Assembly (NCBI RefSeq): GCF_000758945.1
Contig: NZ_JRND01000016.1
Location: 1-54,591, forward strand
Reading direction: 5' to 3'
Source: Lancefieldella parvula_C
GTDB taxonomy: Bacteria > Actinomycetota > Coriobacteriia > Coriobacteriales > Atopobiaceae
Length of the DNA stretch: 54,591 nt
Positions within the stretch are counted from its first letter, which is position 1; each line of letters opens with the position of its first letter. Of this stretch, positions 34,916 to 43,100 are shown in pieces. A model generated the notes under the pieces. That model was not told where the DNA came from. It was given only the letters and a program-made list of their open reading frames with translations, and did not search any database. The translations under genes were made by a program, and so were the position numbers.

Positions 34916-35575
34916 TCACTCACCAAGCTCACAAATACCAGGAATAAGATCAGCTAACAGCTGACGAGTACGCGCGCGTACCTCGTCAATACTGCCATCT
35001 GCATCAACAGCTTTTACGCGCTCTGGCTCATCTTGCAGAAGCTGCTTATAACCAGCAAAAACACGCTCCTGGAAGGCAACGCCTTCTGCTTCTAGCCTAT
35101 CGGCATCATTTTGCGTAGCACGTGCATGAGCAACTGTTGGCTCAAGCATAAAGACAAGGGTTCTATCAGGAGAAACCCCACAGCTTCCCAAACGATTTGC
35201 ACGGTGTACAAGGTCTGTATCAAGACCGCGACCAGTTGCTTGATACGCATAGGTGGAATCGTAGAAGCGATCACATAAGACAACCTTGCCCGCAGCTAGA
35301 GCTGGGCGGATAACCTCCCCCACCAGCTGAGCACGACTTGCTTCGTAGAGCAACAGCTCACACTCATCACACATCATGCCGTTTTCTGGGTTAAGAACAA
35401 CGCCTCTAATCTGCTCAGAAATAGCAGTTCCACCGGGCTCGCGAACAAAGACCACGTCAAAGCCAAGAGCTTCAAGGTCTTCTCGCAGAAGAGAAGCTTG
35501 TGTTGACTTGCCACAGCCATCAACGCCTTCAAGCGTGATAAACAAGCCCTGTGATGTACGTGCGTCTTTGTTCAT
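34916..35575 (-). CDS. tmk: thymidylate kinase
   Basis: dTMP kinase of 219 residues. The P-loop is LEGVDGCGKSTQASLL, followed by the DR motif VFVREPGGTAISEQIR and the lid/substrate motif LCDRFYDSTYAYQATGRG. ATG at 35575 follows GGGAGGAAGC; an upstream in-frame extension of 33 codons lacks a ribosome site and family similarity. A copy of the dispersed motif lies in the leader (35620). Confidence 0.95.
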   Translation of the reverse strand: MNKDARTSQGLFITLEGVDGCGKSTQASLLREDLEALGFDVVFVREPGGTAISEQIRGVVLNPENGMMCDECELLLYEASRAQLVGEVIRPALAAGKVVLCDRFYDSTYAYQATGRGLDTDLVHRANRLGSCGVSPDRTLVFMLEPTVAHARATQNDADRLEAEGVAFQERVFAGYKQLLQDEPERVKAVDADGSIDEVRARTRQLLADLIPGICELGE

Positions 35576-35728
35576 GCTTCCCTCCCTCTTAACTATCTCA
35601 CGATACAGGCAGATTGTGTTTCTCGCCATGAATATTCTAAAGGTTTTGCGCATTTCCACATGAAGAGTGCTCAAAAATGGGTAAAAATACGTATGGAGCG
35701 GGCGTTGGAGAGGGACGCTCGTTCTTCC

Positions 35729-35756
35729 GAAAACGGTGCACCTCTCGATGCACCGT
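35729..35756 (-). terminator. Rho-independent terminator of topA
   Basis: ACGGTGCA and TGCACCGT form a perfect 8-bp stem with an 8-base loop (35733-35756). On the minus strand it is followed by TTTT. It starts seven bases past the topA stop and separates topA from tmk. Confidence 0.75.
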
Positions 35757-35763
35757 CATACGT

Positions 35764-38277
35764 TTACTTTTTTGCTGCCTTGGTGGATTTGGTGCTCTTA
35801 GTACTCTTACGAGCGCCTCTACGCGAGGCAGTTTTCTTTTCTTTACCAGGGCAATCATAGTTTGGACAAAGCTTCCAAGGACCACGCTGAGTAGTAACAA
35901 CCACCATAGGAGCGCCACAATCCGGGCAGACCTCATCGGTCTTCTCGAGCTTTCCACGAGCAGGCAGAGGATAGCTGGTCTCGCACTCCTCGTAGTTGGT
36001 GCAGCGAATAAAGCGCTTACCCGTGCGCTCTGACTTATGAGCTACCAGATCCCCGTGCTTGCCATTGGCCTTGCAGGTTGGACACTCACCCACAATAAGA
36101 TCTGGCTCTGCGTTTGTAGGGCAAGCGGGATTGATGCAGGTCTCATACGCACGCTGCCTAAACGGTTGCACCTTTACGCGAGGAGCACCGCACTCTGGAC
36201 AGACGCCAGCCTCTCCCTCAAGCGGCTCAACGCGTCCCTGAGGCAGCGGATAGGTAACATCGCAGTCTGGCCAACCCATGCAGCCTACAAAGCTTCCACG
36301 AGTCTTCAGAGAGCTCTTAGCAACCAAATCTTTGCCGCACTTAGGGCAGGTTCCCACCTTTGCGTCAGCAGTAACCGCATCAGCAATGGCCTCAGACAAG
36401 TCTTCTTTATGGTCAATAAGCGTATCAATCATGCCCGCAAGCAGCGCTCTTGAGTGCGTAACAACACCATCACGCGTATCTTTGCCCTCAGCAACGCTTG
36501 TCATATCGGACTCAAGCTCTGCCGTCATATCAGGCGAGGTAATGTGTGGAGCAAACTGCGAGAGCGCATCAACAATTGCCATACCAAGCTGACTTGGCTC
36601 AACAGGATCATTCTTGAGGTATTTACGCTGGTAGAGCGTATCAATAATGGAGGCACGCGTAGACTTTGTACCAAGGCCTTGCTTCTCCATCTCTTGAATA
36701 AGCTTACCCTGGCTGTAGCGAGCAGGTGGCTCTGTCTGCTTAGCGTCAAGCGACAAAGACTGAATAGAGACAATCTCTCCCTCACCAACATCAGGAATCT
36801 GATCGTCTTTCTTAAGGCCAAAGGGATAAATCTCTCTAAAGCCTGGCTCTGCCAGCACGGTTCCATTTGCAACAAAGGGCTGACCAGCAACGTCAAGCGT
36901 AATCTTAGTGCCGCTCATAGTAGCTGGACCCATAAGAGTTGCGAGGAACCTTCGAGCAATCAAGTTATAGAGCTTCCAAGCCGCAGGCTGCAAAGCATCT
37001 GGATTTGCAGCTGCTGTTGGATAAATTGGTGGGTGGTCAGTAGACTCCTGCTTACCACGAGTGGCATGAAGCTTTGGCTGACCCAAAAGCTTTTTGCAGG
37101 TAGGAGCATACTGAGGAACTGCAGATAATGTACGGACACAGTCCTTCAAGTCAAGAGAACTTGGATAGACCGTGTTATCAACACGAGGGTATGAAATCAA
37201 GCCGTCCATGTACAGAGACTCTGCCAAACGCATAGTTCTAGCTGGCGAGATACCCTCTGCAGCTGCAGCTGCCTGAAGCGACGTAGTGTTAAACGGAGCT
37301 GGTGGCTGCTGCTTTCTGCTACGAGACTCAATCTCGACAACCGTTGCCTGTGTCTGATCTTTAACAACGGCGTAAGCTGCATCTGCTTCAGCTTGATCCC
37401 AGAACCTTGCGGTCTGATGAACCATCTTAAAGGTTGCATCCGCATCATCTTCTGGAGCAGCAACACCAGAAATAACCCAATAATCTTCTGGCTTAAATGC
37501 CAAGCGCTCACGCTCGCGCTCAACAACAAGTGCCAGCGTAGGAGTCTGAACACGACCAGCAGAGCGCGTATTGCCCAGACCTCCAAAGCGTGCAGAGGTC
37601 AGGTAACGGGTCAGTACAGCACCCCAGATAAGGTCGATATACTGCCTGGACTCACCTGCTGCAGCCAAGTTGTAATCAAGATCCACCAGGTTATTGAAGG
37701 CAGTCTCAATCTCTGTCTTAGTAAAGGCGGAGTAGCGTGCACGAAATACTGCCAGATTAGGATTAACCGAGAGAACCTGTGCCAGCGCATCAGAGCCAAT
37801 AAGCTCTCCCTCGCGGTCAAAGTCTGTGCCGATAATGACAGACTCTGCCTTCTTAGCAAGGTTCTTGAGGGCGCGAATAATTTCTTTTTCTGCAGGCTGT
37901 TTATCTACAGGAGCCCAAATCAAATAGGGCAAGCTGGGGATTTTCCAGCCCTTAAGGTCAACGCCATCTGCCATAAAAGGCTTGCGCTTAACCTTATAAG
38001 GAGGACGCTCAAGGCCATCTGGAACATCTGCAGGAAGGTGTTCCCCTTCTGCAGTTTCTCCATACCAGCCCTCTTCCTTGTCAAACTTGAGAGCCAAAGG
38101 AAAATCCGGTTGCAGAATATGACCACGAAGACCAATAGCGACATGGTCTTCTCCGCCACGTCTAAAACGATAAACAGGAGTGTTGTATACCTTGTCTGTC
38201 TCAGGCTTACCCGATTCAGACAGAAGGCGAGCAATCTGCTGCGCTGCGTCGTTTTTCTCGGTAACAACTAGAATCAA
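35764..38277 (-). CDS. topA: DNA topoisomerase I (type IA), archaeal-like sequence
   Basis: An 837-residue type IA topoisomerase. The Toprim acidic triad is in IIGTDFDREGELIGSDAL, and the active-site Tyr in LISYPRVDNTVYPSSL. These, with the start ILVVTEKNDAAQQIARLL and the GLRGHILQPDFPL segment, resemble archaeal topoisomerase I and topoisomerase III rather than E. coli TopA (which has LDREGEAIA and ITYMRTDS). The C-terminus has four Cys4 zinc ribbons (CPKCGKD, CPECGAP, CPTCKAN, CPDCGAP) and a Lys/Ser/Thr tail (SKKAxx-like repeats) for DNA binding. It relaxes negative supercoils. It is the first gene upstream of tmk on this strand. Confidence 0.93.
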   Translation of the reverse strand: MILVVTEKNDAAQQIARLLSESGKPETDKVYNTPVYRFRRGGEDHVAIGLRGHILQPDFPLALKFDKEEGWYGETAEGEHLPADVPDGLERPPYKVKRKPFMADGVDLKGWKIPSLPYLIWAPVDKQPAEKEIIRALKNLAKKAESVIIGTDFDREGELIGSDALAQVLSVNPNLAVFRARYSAFTKTEIETAFNNLVDLDYNLAAAGESRQYIDLIWGAVLTRYLTSARFGGLGNTRSAGRVQTPTLALVVERERERLAFKPEDYWVISGVAAPEDDADATFKMVHQTARFWDQAEADAAYAVVKDQTQATVVEIESRSRKQQPPAPFNTTSLQAAAAAEGISPARTMRLAESLYMDGLISYPRVDNTVYPSSLDLKDCVRTLSAVPQYAPTCKKLLGQPKLHATRGKQESTDHPPIYPTAAANPDALQPAAWKLYNLIARRFLATLMGPATMSGTKITLDVAGQPFVANGTVLAEPGFREIYPFGLKKDDQIPDVGEGEIVSIQSLSLDAKQTEPPARYSQGKLIQEMEKQGLGTKSTRASIIDTLYQRKYLKNDPVEPSQLGMAIVDALSQFAPHITSPDMTAELESDMTSVAEGKDTRDGVVTHSRALLAGMIDTLIDHKEDLSEAIADAVTADAKVGTCPKCGKDLVAKSSLKTRGSFVGCMGWPDCDVTYPLPQGRVEPLEGEAGVCPECGAPRVKVQPFRQRAYETCINPACPTNAEPDLIVGECPTCKANGKHGDLVAHKSERTGKRFIRCTNYEECETSYPLPARGKLEKTDEVCPDCGAPMVVVTTQRGPWKLCPNYDCPGKEKKTASRRGARKSTKSTKSTKAAKK

Positions 38278-38310
38278 AGAACAACACTCTCCAAAGTAAA
38301 AATGAAACTA

Positions 38311-39099
38311 TTAGATTTTGTCTAGCTCATGCTGCTCGTAGTCCTCGCGGCTCCACTTAAGAGCGGCTTTGCCATCACGGGCAATAATGACGTAGCGAGC
38401 AACGGCCAGAGCAACTTCGTACAGCAGAATAAGAGCTGCAAACATCAAAATCATGGTGACAGGTGATGCGTCAGGAGTGACTACTGCAGAAAGAATCATC
38501 AGGCCAACATAGACATAGCGCCACTGCTCACGCATATCCTTGTAAGGAACAAGGTGAAGAATAGCCAGGTAGAAGATAACTAGTGGAAGCTGGAACGCAA
38601 CGCCAAAGCCAATCTCAAACATCATAATAATGTTGAGATAATCGCTTGCCTCATTAATAGTTCCTGCAAACTCCTGCGACTGACCAATCATCCAACCAAT
38701 TGCAGTGTTCAAAATGATGAAGTAGCAGAACAGCATACCCAAGAAGAACAAGGTAATCATGGCTGCCACGGTAGGAACAACCCACTTGCGCTCTTTAGCG
38801 TTAAGTGCAGGCAAGAAGAAAGCCATAATCTCCCAGATGATAATAGGTGTGCAGATAATCACCGAGAAGAAAAAAGCTACCTTAAACCTGATACTAAAGC
38901 CGCCGAGGACCGAGATAACCGTAAGCTTACCATCGGTCAAAAACTCCCTGATAGGGTCAATCAAGATCTCAATCAATGCAGGCGTTGCAAAATAAATAAT
39001 GATCGCGGTAACAAAAAGCGATACCACCACAATGGTCACGCGGCGACGGAGTTCTCCCAGGTGATCAAAAAGTGGCATACGAGCTGGAGTAATAGGCAT
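38311..39099 (-). CDS. tatC: Sec-independent translocase TatC
   Basis: A 262-residue membrane protein with six helices. It begins with the conserved cytoplasmic MPLFDHLGELRRRV and contains FALFEIGFGVAFQLP-like MFEIGFGVAFQLPLVIFY. AVVTPDASPVTMILMFAAL is the conserved fifth-helix region (TPD motif). It recognises twin-arginine signals together with TatB. It starts 18 bases after tatB. A probable substrate in this window is the wall hydrolase at 17100-18338. Confidence 0.95.
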   Translation of the reverse strand: MPITPARMPLFDHLGELRRRVTIVVVSLFVTAIIIYFATPALIEILIDPIREFLTDGKLTVISVLGGFSIRFKVAFFFSVIICTPIIIWEIMAFFLPALNAKERKWVVPTVAAMITLFFLGMLFCYFIILNTAIGWMIGQSQEFAGTINEASDYLNIIMMFEIGFGVAFQLPLVIFYLAILHLVPYKDMREQWRYVYVGLMILSAVVTPDASPVTMILMFAALILLYEVALAVARYVIIARDGKAALKWSREDYEQHELDKI

Positions 39100-39117
39100 T
39101 ACACACGAAAGCTGGAC

Positions 39118-39741
39118 TTATGCGTCCTGGCTTTCTCCCTCCTCTCCAGCAACTTCTTCTTTCTTGTCTTCTGCCATAGAGCGAGAAGAACGTGCAGATC
39201 CAAGGTTATAGAGGTCTTTTGCAGATGGAGCTGCAGCAGGAGTTTCTTCTGCAGCCTTAGGTGCCACGTGCTTAGTTGCCTCTGTAGAATCATCGGAGAA
39301 AGCAACAGAAGACGTAGCTTGTGGTGCAGCAGCAGGAGCTTCTTCAGCAGAAACGGCCTCTGGCTGCTCAGCCTCCTGGGTCTGCTCAGCTTGCTTATTC
39401 TGCTCAGCCGCCTCAGCAGCAGCCTTCTCAGCTGCCTCGCGCTCCTCCTTGAGGCGAGCACGACGCTCAGCAAAGGTCTCCTGGTGATCTGTATCCTCGC
39501 GGTCAGCATCAGATGCAGCATTTTTGAGCTGCTCGGAGCGCTTGGGTTTCTCGTGAAGTGCATCCGCTGCAGGATCAAGTAAATCTGCACGGACAACTTT
39601 ATTAAAGCCTTCTTGAGCGTTCTGGAACTGTCTGAGAGCACGGCCAAGCGTACGGCCCATACCAGGTAATTTATCAGGACCAAATACTAAAAATGCAAAG
39701 AGCAGAATTAGTACGAGCTCTGTTTCTCCAATGCCAAACAC
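39118..39741 (-). CDS. tatB: Sec-independent translocase TatA/TatB
   Basis: A 207-residue protein with a short N-terminal membrane helix (MFGIGETELVLILLFAFLVFG) followed by the PDKLPGMGRTLGRAL amphipathic helix of TatA/B. The Glu in the helix and the length favour TatB. The rest is a long Glu/Ala/Gln-rich tail, much longer than in most homologues and probably coiled or unstructured. Forms an operon with tatC. A terminator hairpin at 39762-39803 sits just upstream and separates it from the STAS gene. Confidence 0.88.
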   Translation of the reverse strand: MFGIGETELVLILLFAFLVFGPDKLPGMGRTLGRALRQFQNAQEGFNKVVRADLLDPAADALHEKPKRSEQLKNAASDADREDTDHQETFAERRARLKEEREAAEKAAAEAAEQNKQAEQTQEAEQPEAVSAEEAPAAAPQATSSVAFSDDSTEATKHVAPKAAEETPAAAPSAKDLYNLGSARSSRSMAEDKKEEVAGEEGESQDA

Positions 39742-39761
39742 AAGCGATACCTTTCTGGAAC

Positions 39762-39803
39762 AAACATAAACAAGCTCTTTGAACGGTTACATCAAAGAGC
39801 TTG
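39762..39803 (-). terminator. terminator of the TPR-STAS unit
   Basis: CAAGCTCTTTG and CAAAGAGCTTG form a perfect 11-bp stem around an 11-base loop (39771-39803), followed on the minus strand by TTTATGTTTG. It lies 13 bases past the STAS stop. Confidence 0.7.
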
Positions 39804-39816
39804 CAAGTTACTAAAC

Positions 39817-40128
39817 CTACTTGCGAACGTTAAGGTCTTTATCAACCCCAAGAAGCGTAAAGACACGCTCCACGTTTTTCTGAGGGTTTGCAACAACAAG
39901 CACAGAACCGCTCTCTTGTGCTCGATGTGCGGCACCCACTAAAACGCCAATGCCCGTCGAATCAATATAAGCTACCTCAGCAAAATCAGCTTCAACTTCT
40001 TTTGCTCCATCGGCGAGCGCAGTATCCAAAGCATCACGAAGCTCGGAGGCGTTTGATACGTCTACCTCACCCTCAATGCGAATAATGGCCTTTGTATCTG
40101 TAATTTCAGAGCTTATCTCTAGTGCCAT
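39817..40128 (-). CDS. STAS-domain anti-sigma factor antagonist
   Basis: A 103-residue single-domain STAS protein like SpoIIAA/RsbV. The phosphorylatable Ser lies in VAYIDSTGIGVLVGAA, near residue 58. Such proteins release a sigma factor from its kinase-type anti-sigma factor when unphosphorylated. No partner kinase (RsbW/SpoIIAB) or sigma gene is in the window, so the partner is unknown. It begins nine bases after the TPR gene. Confidence 0.88.
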   Translation of the reverse strand: MALEISSEITDTKAIIRIEGEVDVSNASELRDALDTALADGAKEVEADFAEVAYIDSTGIGVLVGAAHRAQESGSVLVVANPQKNVERVFTLLGVDKDLNVRK

Positions 40129-40137
40129 AACTCCTCC

Positions 40138-40914
40138 TTACTTGGTGTTATTTGAAGAGGTAGAGGTGTTTCCGTTTAATGCATCAAGAACTTTCTGCGC
40201 ATTATCCCTCACACCGGCGCTATTATCGGAATCCTTTTCAATTGCCTTCTGCAGTGCCTCTTTTGCAAGATCTACTTGATCAGTAACACGATACATCATT
40301 CCCAAATTAAGCCAACCGTTAGCATAGTCTGGAGAGCGATCCGTTACTGCCTTAAGTGCCTCAACAGCACCTGTTTGATCTCCTGCGTAGAACTGTGCAA
40401 TGGCCCTATCAACACGGACTTCATCAGAATCATTTGAAGCAAGATACGTATCGTACTCAGCAATTGCTTTGTTAATCAGCTGCAAAGACTGCTTCTGAAC
40501 AGAATCATCTTGAGAAGAACTCTTAAGCGCCATTCCCCAACCTAAATAGGTACGAGCCAAATCAAGATGTGCTGGCAGATTATCTGGGTTTGACTGAATG
40601 GCAGACTCTTTTTCTTCTGCCTGCTTCTGATAGACCTGGTTAATAGCCTCAGGAGAATTCTGCTGAGTCTGATGCTGCTTTTGCGAGTTAGAGAAAATGC
40701 TGGCAAGAGAAGGTAGCATCATAGAAATAGCAATAAAGAGCGAGAATACGCCAATAGCAATCTTCATGCTTGTAGAAGGACCTGGCTTTTTAGGAGCCTC
40801 ATCGGGCTTGCGATCCTTTGCCTTCTTTTTTGCTGTCTGGTTTGCCATGGCAACCAGCTCTTTTTCTGCCTTCTGTTCTGGTGTAAGTTCTGGCTTTGAA
40901 GTATTAGTTGGCAT
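40138..40914 (-). CDS. membrane-anchored TPR protein
   Basis: A 258-residue protein with a basic Lys-rich N-terminus (residues 1-48), one membrane helix (MKIAIGVFSLFIAISMMLPSL) and an outer part with at least two to three tetratricopeptide units (DLARTYLGWGMAL, DRAIAQFYAGDQTGAVEAL, GWLNLGMMYRVTDQVDLA). TPR proteins scaffold protein complexes; the partner is unknown. It is 88 bases downstream of the aminotransferase gene and cotranscribed with the STAS gene. Confidence 0.8.
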   Translation of the reverse strand: MPTNTSKPELTPEQKAEKELVAMANQTAKKKAKDRKPDEAPKKPGPSTSMKIAIGVFSLFIAISMMLPSLASIFSNSQKQHQTQQNSPEAINQVYQKQAEEKESAIQSNPDNLPAHLDLARTYLGWGMALKSSSQDDSVQKQSLQLINKAIAEYDTYLASNDSDEVRVDRAIAQFYAGDQTGAVEALKAVTDRSPDYANGWLNLGMMYRVTDQVDLAKEALQKAIEKDSDNSAGVRDNAQKVLDALNGNTSTSSNNTK

Positions 40915-41002
40915 TCAACATCCAATCGCTTTTTCTAAACATAACTTATCAAGATACGGCAGAATGGGCCTACTTTCAAAGGAAATACCAAAGTTACACA
41001 AG

Positions 41003-42394
41003 CTATCCCCAGACGCTCTGACCGCGATCAACTTTTGCCAGTCGAGCACTTACCTGTTTAACAGCAACAATAAAGACATCAAGTGCTGCATCAAGCTCTT
41101 CCAACGTTGGGTAACTTGGAGCAATTCTGATATTAGTATCAAAAGGATCTTTACCGGCTGGCCATGTAGCTCCTGCAGGTGTCATGGTAACGCCCAGCTC
41201 ATTGGCGCGAGAAACAATTGCGCGTGCAGAGCCAACGGGACCATCAAACGAGACAAAATAGCCACCCTTAGGATGAGACCAGGTTGCAACGCCTAGATCT
41301 CCCAGACCCTCCTGCAATTTGCGTTCAACCAGTTCAAAACGTGGTCGAAGCAGCTCGGCATGCTTTTGCATATGAGCTTCAATACCTTGAACATCTTTGA
41401 GGAAACGCACATGTGCCAGCTGCGAGATTTTCTCGGGAGAAACTCGAGCAACCTTGAAAGCGCTTTGGATTTCTTTAATGTCTGCAGGACTTGCAGCAAC
41501 CCAGGCCATGCCTGAGCTTGGGAAGGTTACCTTTGCCGTTGAGGCAAAAGCAATTACCAGGTTCTTTTGAACATCGTCTGCAGCAACCTCTGCAAGTGCA
41601 TCAAAGATATTGAGGAGCTGAGGAGCCTCAGATTCTGGTACAAAGGCGTGAATTGCATAGGCGTTATCCCAGAAGATTCTAAAGTCAGGAGCCGCAGGTT
41701 TGAGATTTGCAAACGCACGGACTACCTCATCTGAATAGGTAATGCCCGTTGGGTTAGCAAAACGTGGCACACACCAAATTCCCTTAACAGAACTGTCGTT
41801 TTCAACAAGCTCCTTGACAACGTCCATATTGGGGCCGTCATCGGTCATAGGTACTGCAATATTTTCAAAGCCGTAATGCTGTGTAATAGCAAAATGACGG
41901 TCATAACCGGGAGCAGGACACAGGAACTTGAGCGTGGTACCCTGAGCCTTTGCAGCCGCCATCTGCTCTGCCCAAGAAGGCTGACCAGCAAGACCATGGG
42001 TTACGGCATGAGAAATAATGTCGTGCATAAGGTTAAGGCTAGAAGAGCCATTTACGATGACCTGATCAGAAGGTACACCTGTGAGCTCTGCAGCGAAGGC
42101 TCGCGCAGAAGGAAGACCCCAGGGGTCTCCGTAGTTGTCTGCAAAAGAACCGCCATCAGTCAGGTCAGAAGTGGAGTTCAACTCGTCAAGCATAGGCTTA
42201 GACAACGCCGTCTGTGCAGGGCTTGGCTTTCCGCGAGCCATATCAAGTTTGAGGTTTTTCTCGCCAAGTGCACGAGCTTCTTGTCCAATAAGCTCAAGAG
42301 CCTGGTTAAGCTCAGCATCGCTCATCTTCTGATAAGCGTTTTGCTCAGAGGTTGACTTTGGCTGGAACAGTTCGCGAGAAACTAGCTCAAACAT
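41003..42394 (-). CDS. aspartate aminotransferase-like enzyme (Aminotran_MocR family)
   Basis: A 463-residue class I-fold PLP enzyme. LKLDMARGKPSPAQ opens the domain, NYGDPWGLPSAR is the substrate loop, RIFWDNAYAIHAF carries the PLP-binding Asp and Tyr, and FASTAKVTFPSSG carries the Schiff-base Lys. The family (PF12897 type) includes class Ic aspartate aminotransferases of Actinobacteria, which serve aspartate/glutamate interconversion. The start at 42394 follows AAAAGGGGAG; an upstream open stretch of 51 codons has no family match. Monocistronic by spacing. Confidence 0.88.
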   Translation of the reverse strand: MFELVSRELFQPKSTSEQNAYQKMSDAELNQALELIGQEARALGEKNLKLDMARGKPSPAQTALSKPMLDELNSTSDLTDGGSFADNYGDPWGLPSARAFAAELTGVPSDQVIVNGSSSLNLMHDIISHAVTHGLAGQPSWAEQMAAAKAQGTTLKFLCPAPGYDRHFAITQHYGFENIAVPMTDDGPNMDVVKELVENDSSVKGIWCVPRFANPTGITYSDEVVRAFANLKPAAPDFRIFWDNAYAIHAFVPESEAPQLLNIFDALAEVAADDVQKNLVIAFASTAKVTFPSSGMAWVAASPADIKEIQSAFKVARVSPEKISQLAHVRFLKDVQGIEAHMQKHAELLRPRFELVERKLQEGLGDLGVATWSHPKGGYFVSFDGPVGSARAIVSRANELGVTMTPAGATWPAGKDPFDTNIRIAPSYPTLEELDAALDVFIVAVKQVSARLAKVDRGQSVWG

Positions 42395-42466
42395 AACACT
42401 CCCCTTTTTGGTCTTTGCGTGATACAAAGTATAGGTGATTTGAAAATCGACGCGACAAGGAGAATC

Positions 42467-42736
42467 ATGGCAAATTCTGCACAGCCTGGCATGCGCTCGG
42501 AGGCATATGGCGAGCTCCAGCACCTTGTTGACAACCTTTATAAGCACAAACCTTCAGGCACAGTCACTAAGGTTGACGTGCTGATCCAAGCCGAAGTAGA
42601 TGATCTTGAAGAAGATTTGCAAGAAGTTATTGAGTTGATTCCCTCTGGCACATATGTCCGCACTCGCCTCTGCGATCAGATTAACTCAATTGTTACGGCG
42701 CACGGTTGGGGCTTTACCTACGGCACCGTCGAATAG
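42467..42736 (+). CDS. small conserved-looking hypothetical protein
   Basis: An 89-residue protein starting at ATG 42467 after AAGGAG. It is acidic and soluble with a helical middle (AEVDDLEEDLQEVIELIP) and a C-terminus SIVTAHGWGFTYGTVE. I do not recognise a family. A good ribosome site, normal codon use and clean flanks argue it is real. It is divergent from the aminotransferase gene. Confidence 0.7.
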   Translation: MANSAQPGMRSEAYGELQHLVDNLYKHKPSGTVTKVDVLIQAEVDDLEEDLQEVIELIPSGTYVRTRLCDQINSIVTAHGWGFTYGTVE

Positions 42737-42813
42737 TCATAGCTTATTGATTTTATATAAGTGATAAAATTGCATATATACGGGGTCTTTTTCTAACAAG
42801 TTGGAGGCTCGTT

Positions 42814-43098
42814 ATGTATGACTCTTGGAAAGATTTTTTCATTAGCATCTTTAATAGAGGTATATTTTTTGATGCTTCTACTCCAATAGCTTATCTTATT
42901 AATAAGATAGTCAATATTTGTTTACTTCTTATATGGCTATTCACCATTGCCTTGATGTGCCTCTCTCCTACAGGACAAGATGCCTCAATAGGAGGAGTGA
43001 ACATTCTACGTGCCAGTTTTTTAATAACTTCTGCGTATTATTTTGTGGGGCTCTGCATTTTATTAGTCAAGGATAGAAAGAGTCGTACCCCTCATTAG
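42814..43098 (+). CDS. small hypothetical membrane protein
   Basis: A 94-residue protein with two hydrophobic helices (about 26-51 and 66-84) and a basic tail (KDRKSRTPH). TTGGAGG lies upstream of ATG at 42814. Codon use is AT-rich compared with neighbours, which may mean recent arrival. Family unknown. Its stop is three bases from the stop of nhaA on the other strand. Confidence 0.65.
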   Translation: MYDSWKDFFISIFNRGIFFDASTPIAYLINKIVNICLLLIWLFTIALMCLSPTGQDASIGGVNILRASFLITSAYYFVGLCILLVKDRKSRTPH

Positions 43099-43100
43099 GT

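Noticed and set aside
37393..38271. Long open frame opposite topA, and similar ones opposite ricT (32258-33145) and the wall hydrolase (17562-18332)
   Set aside because: All lie fully inside well-supported genes on the other strand; composition and lack of start signals indicate shadows.
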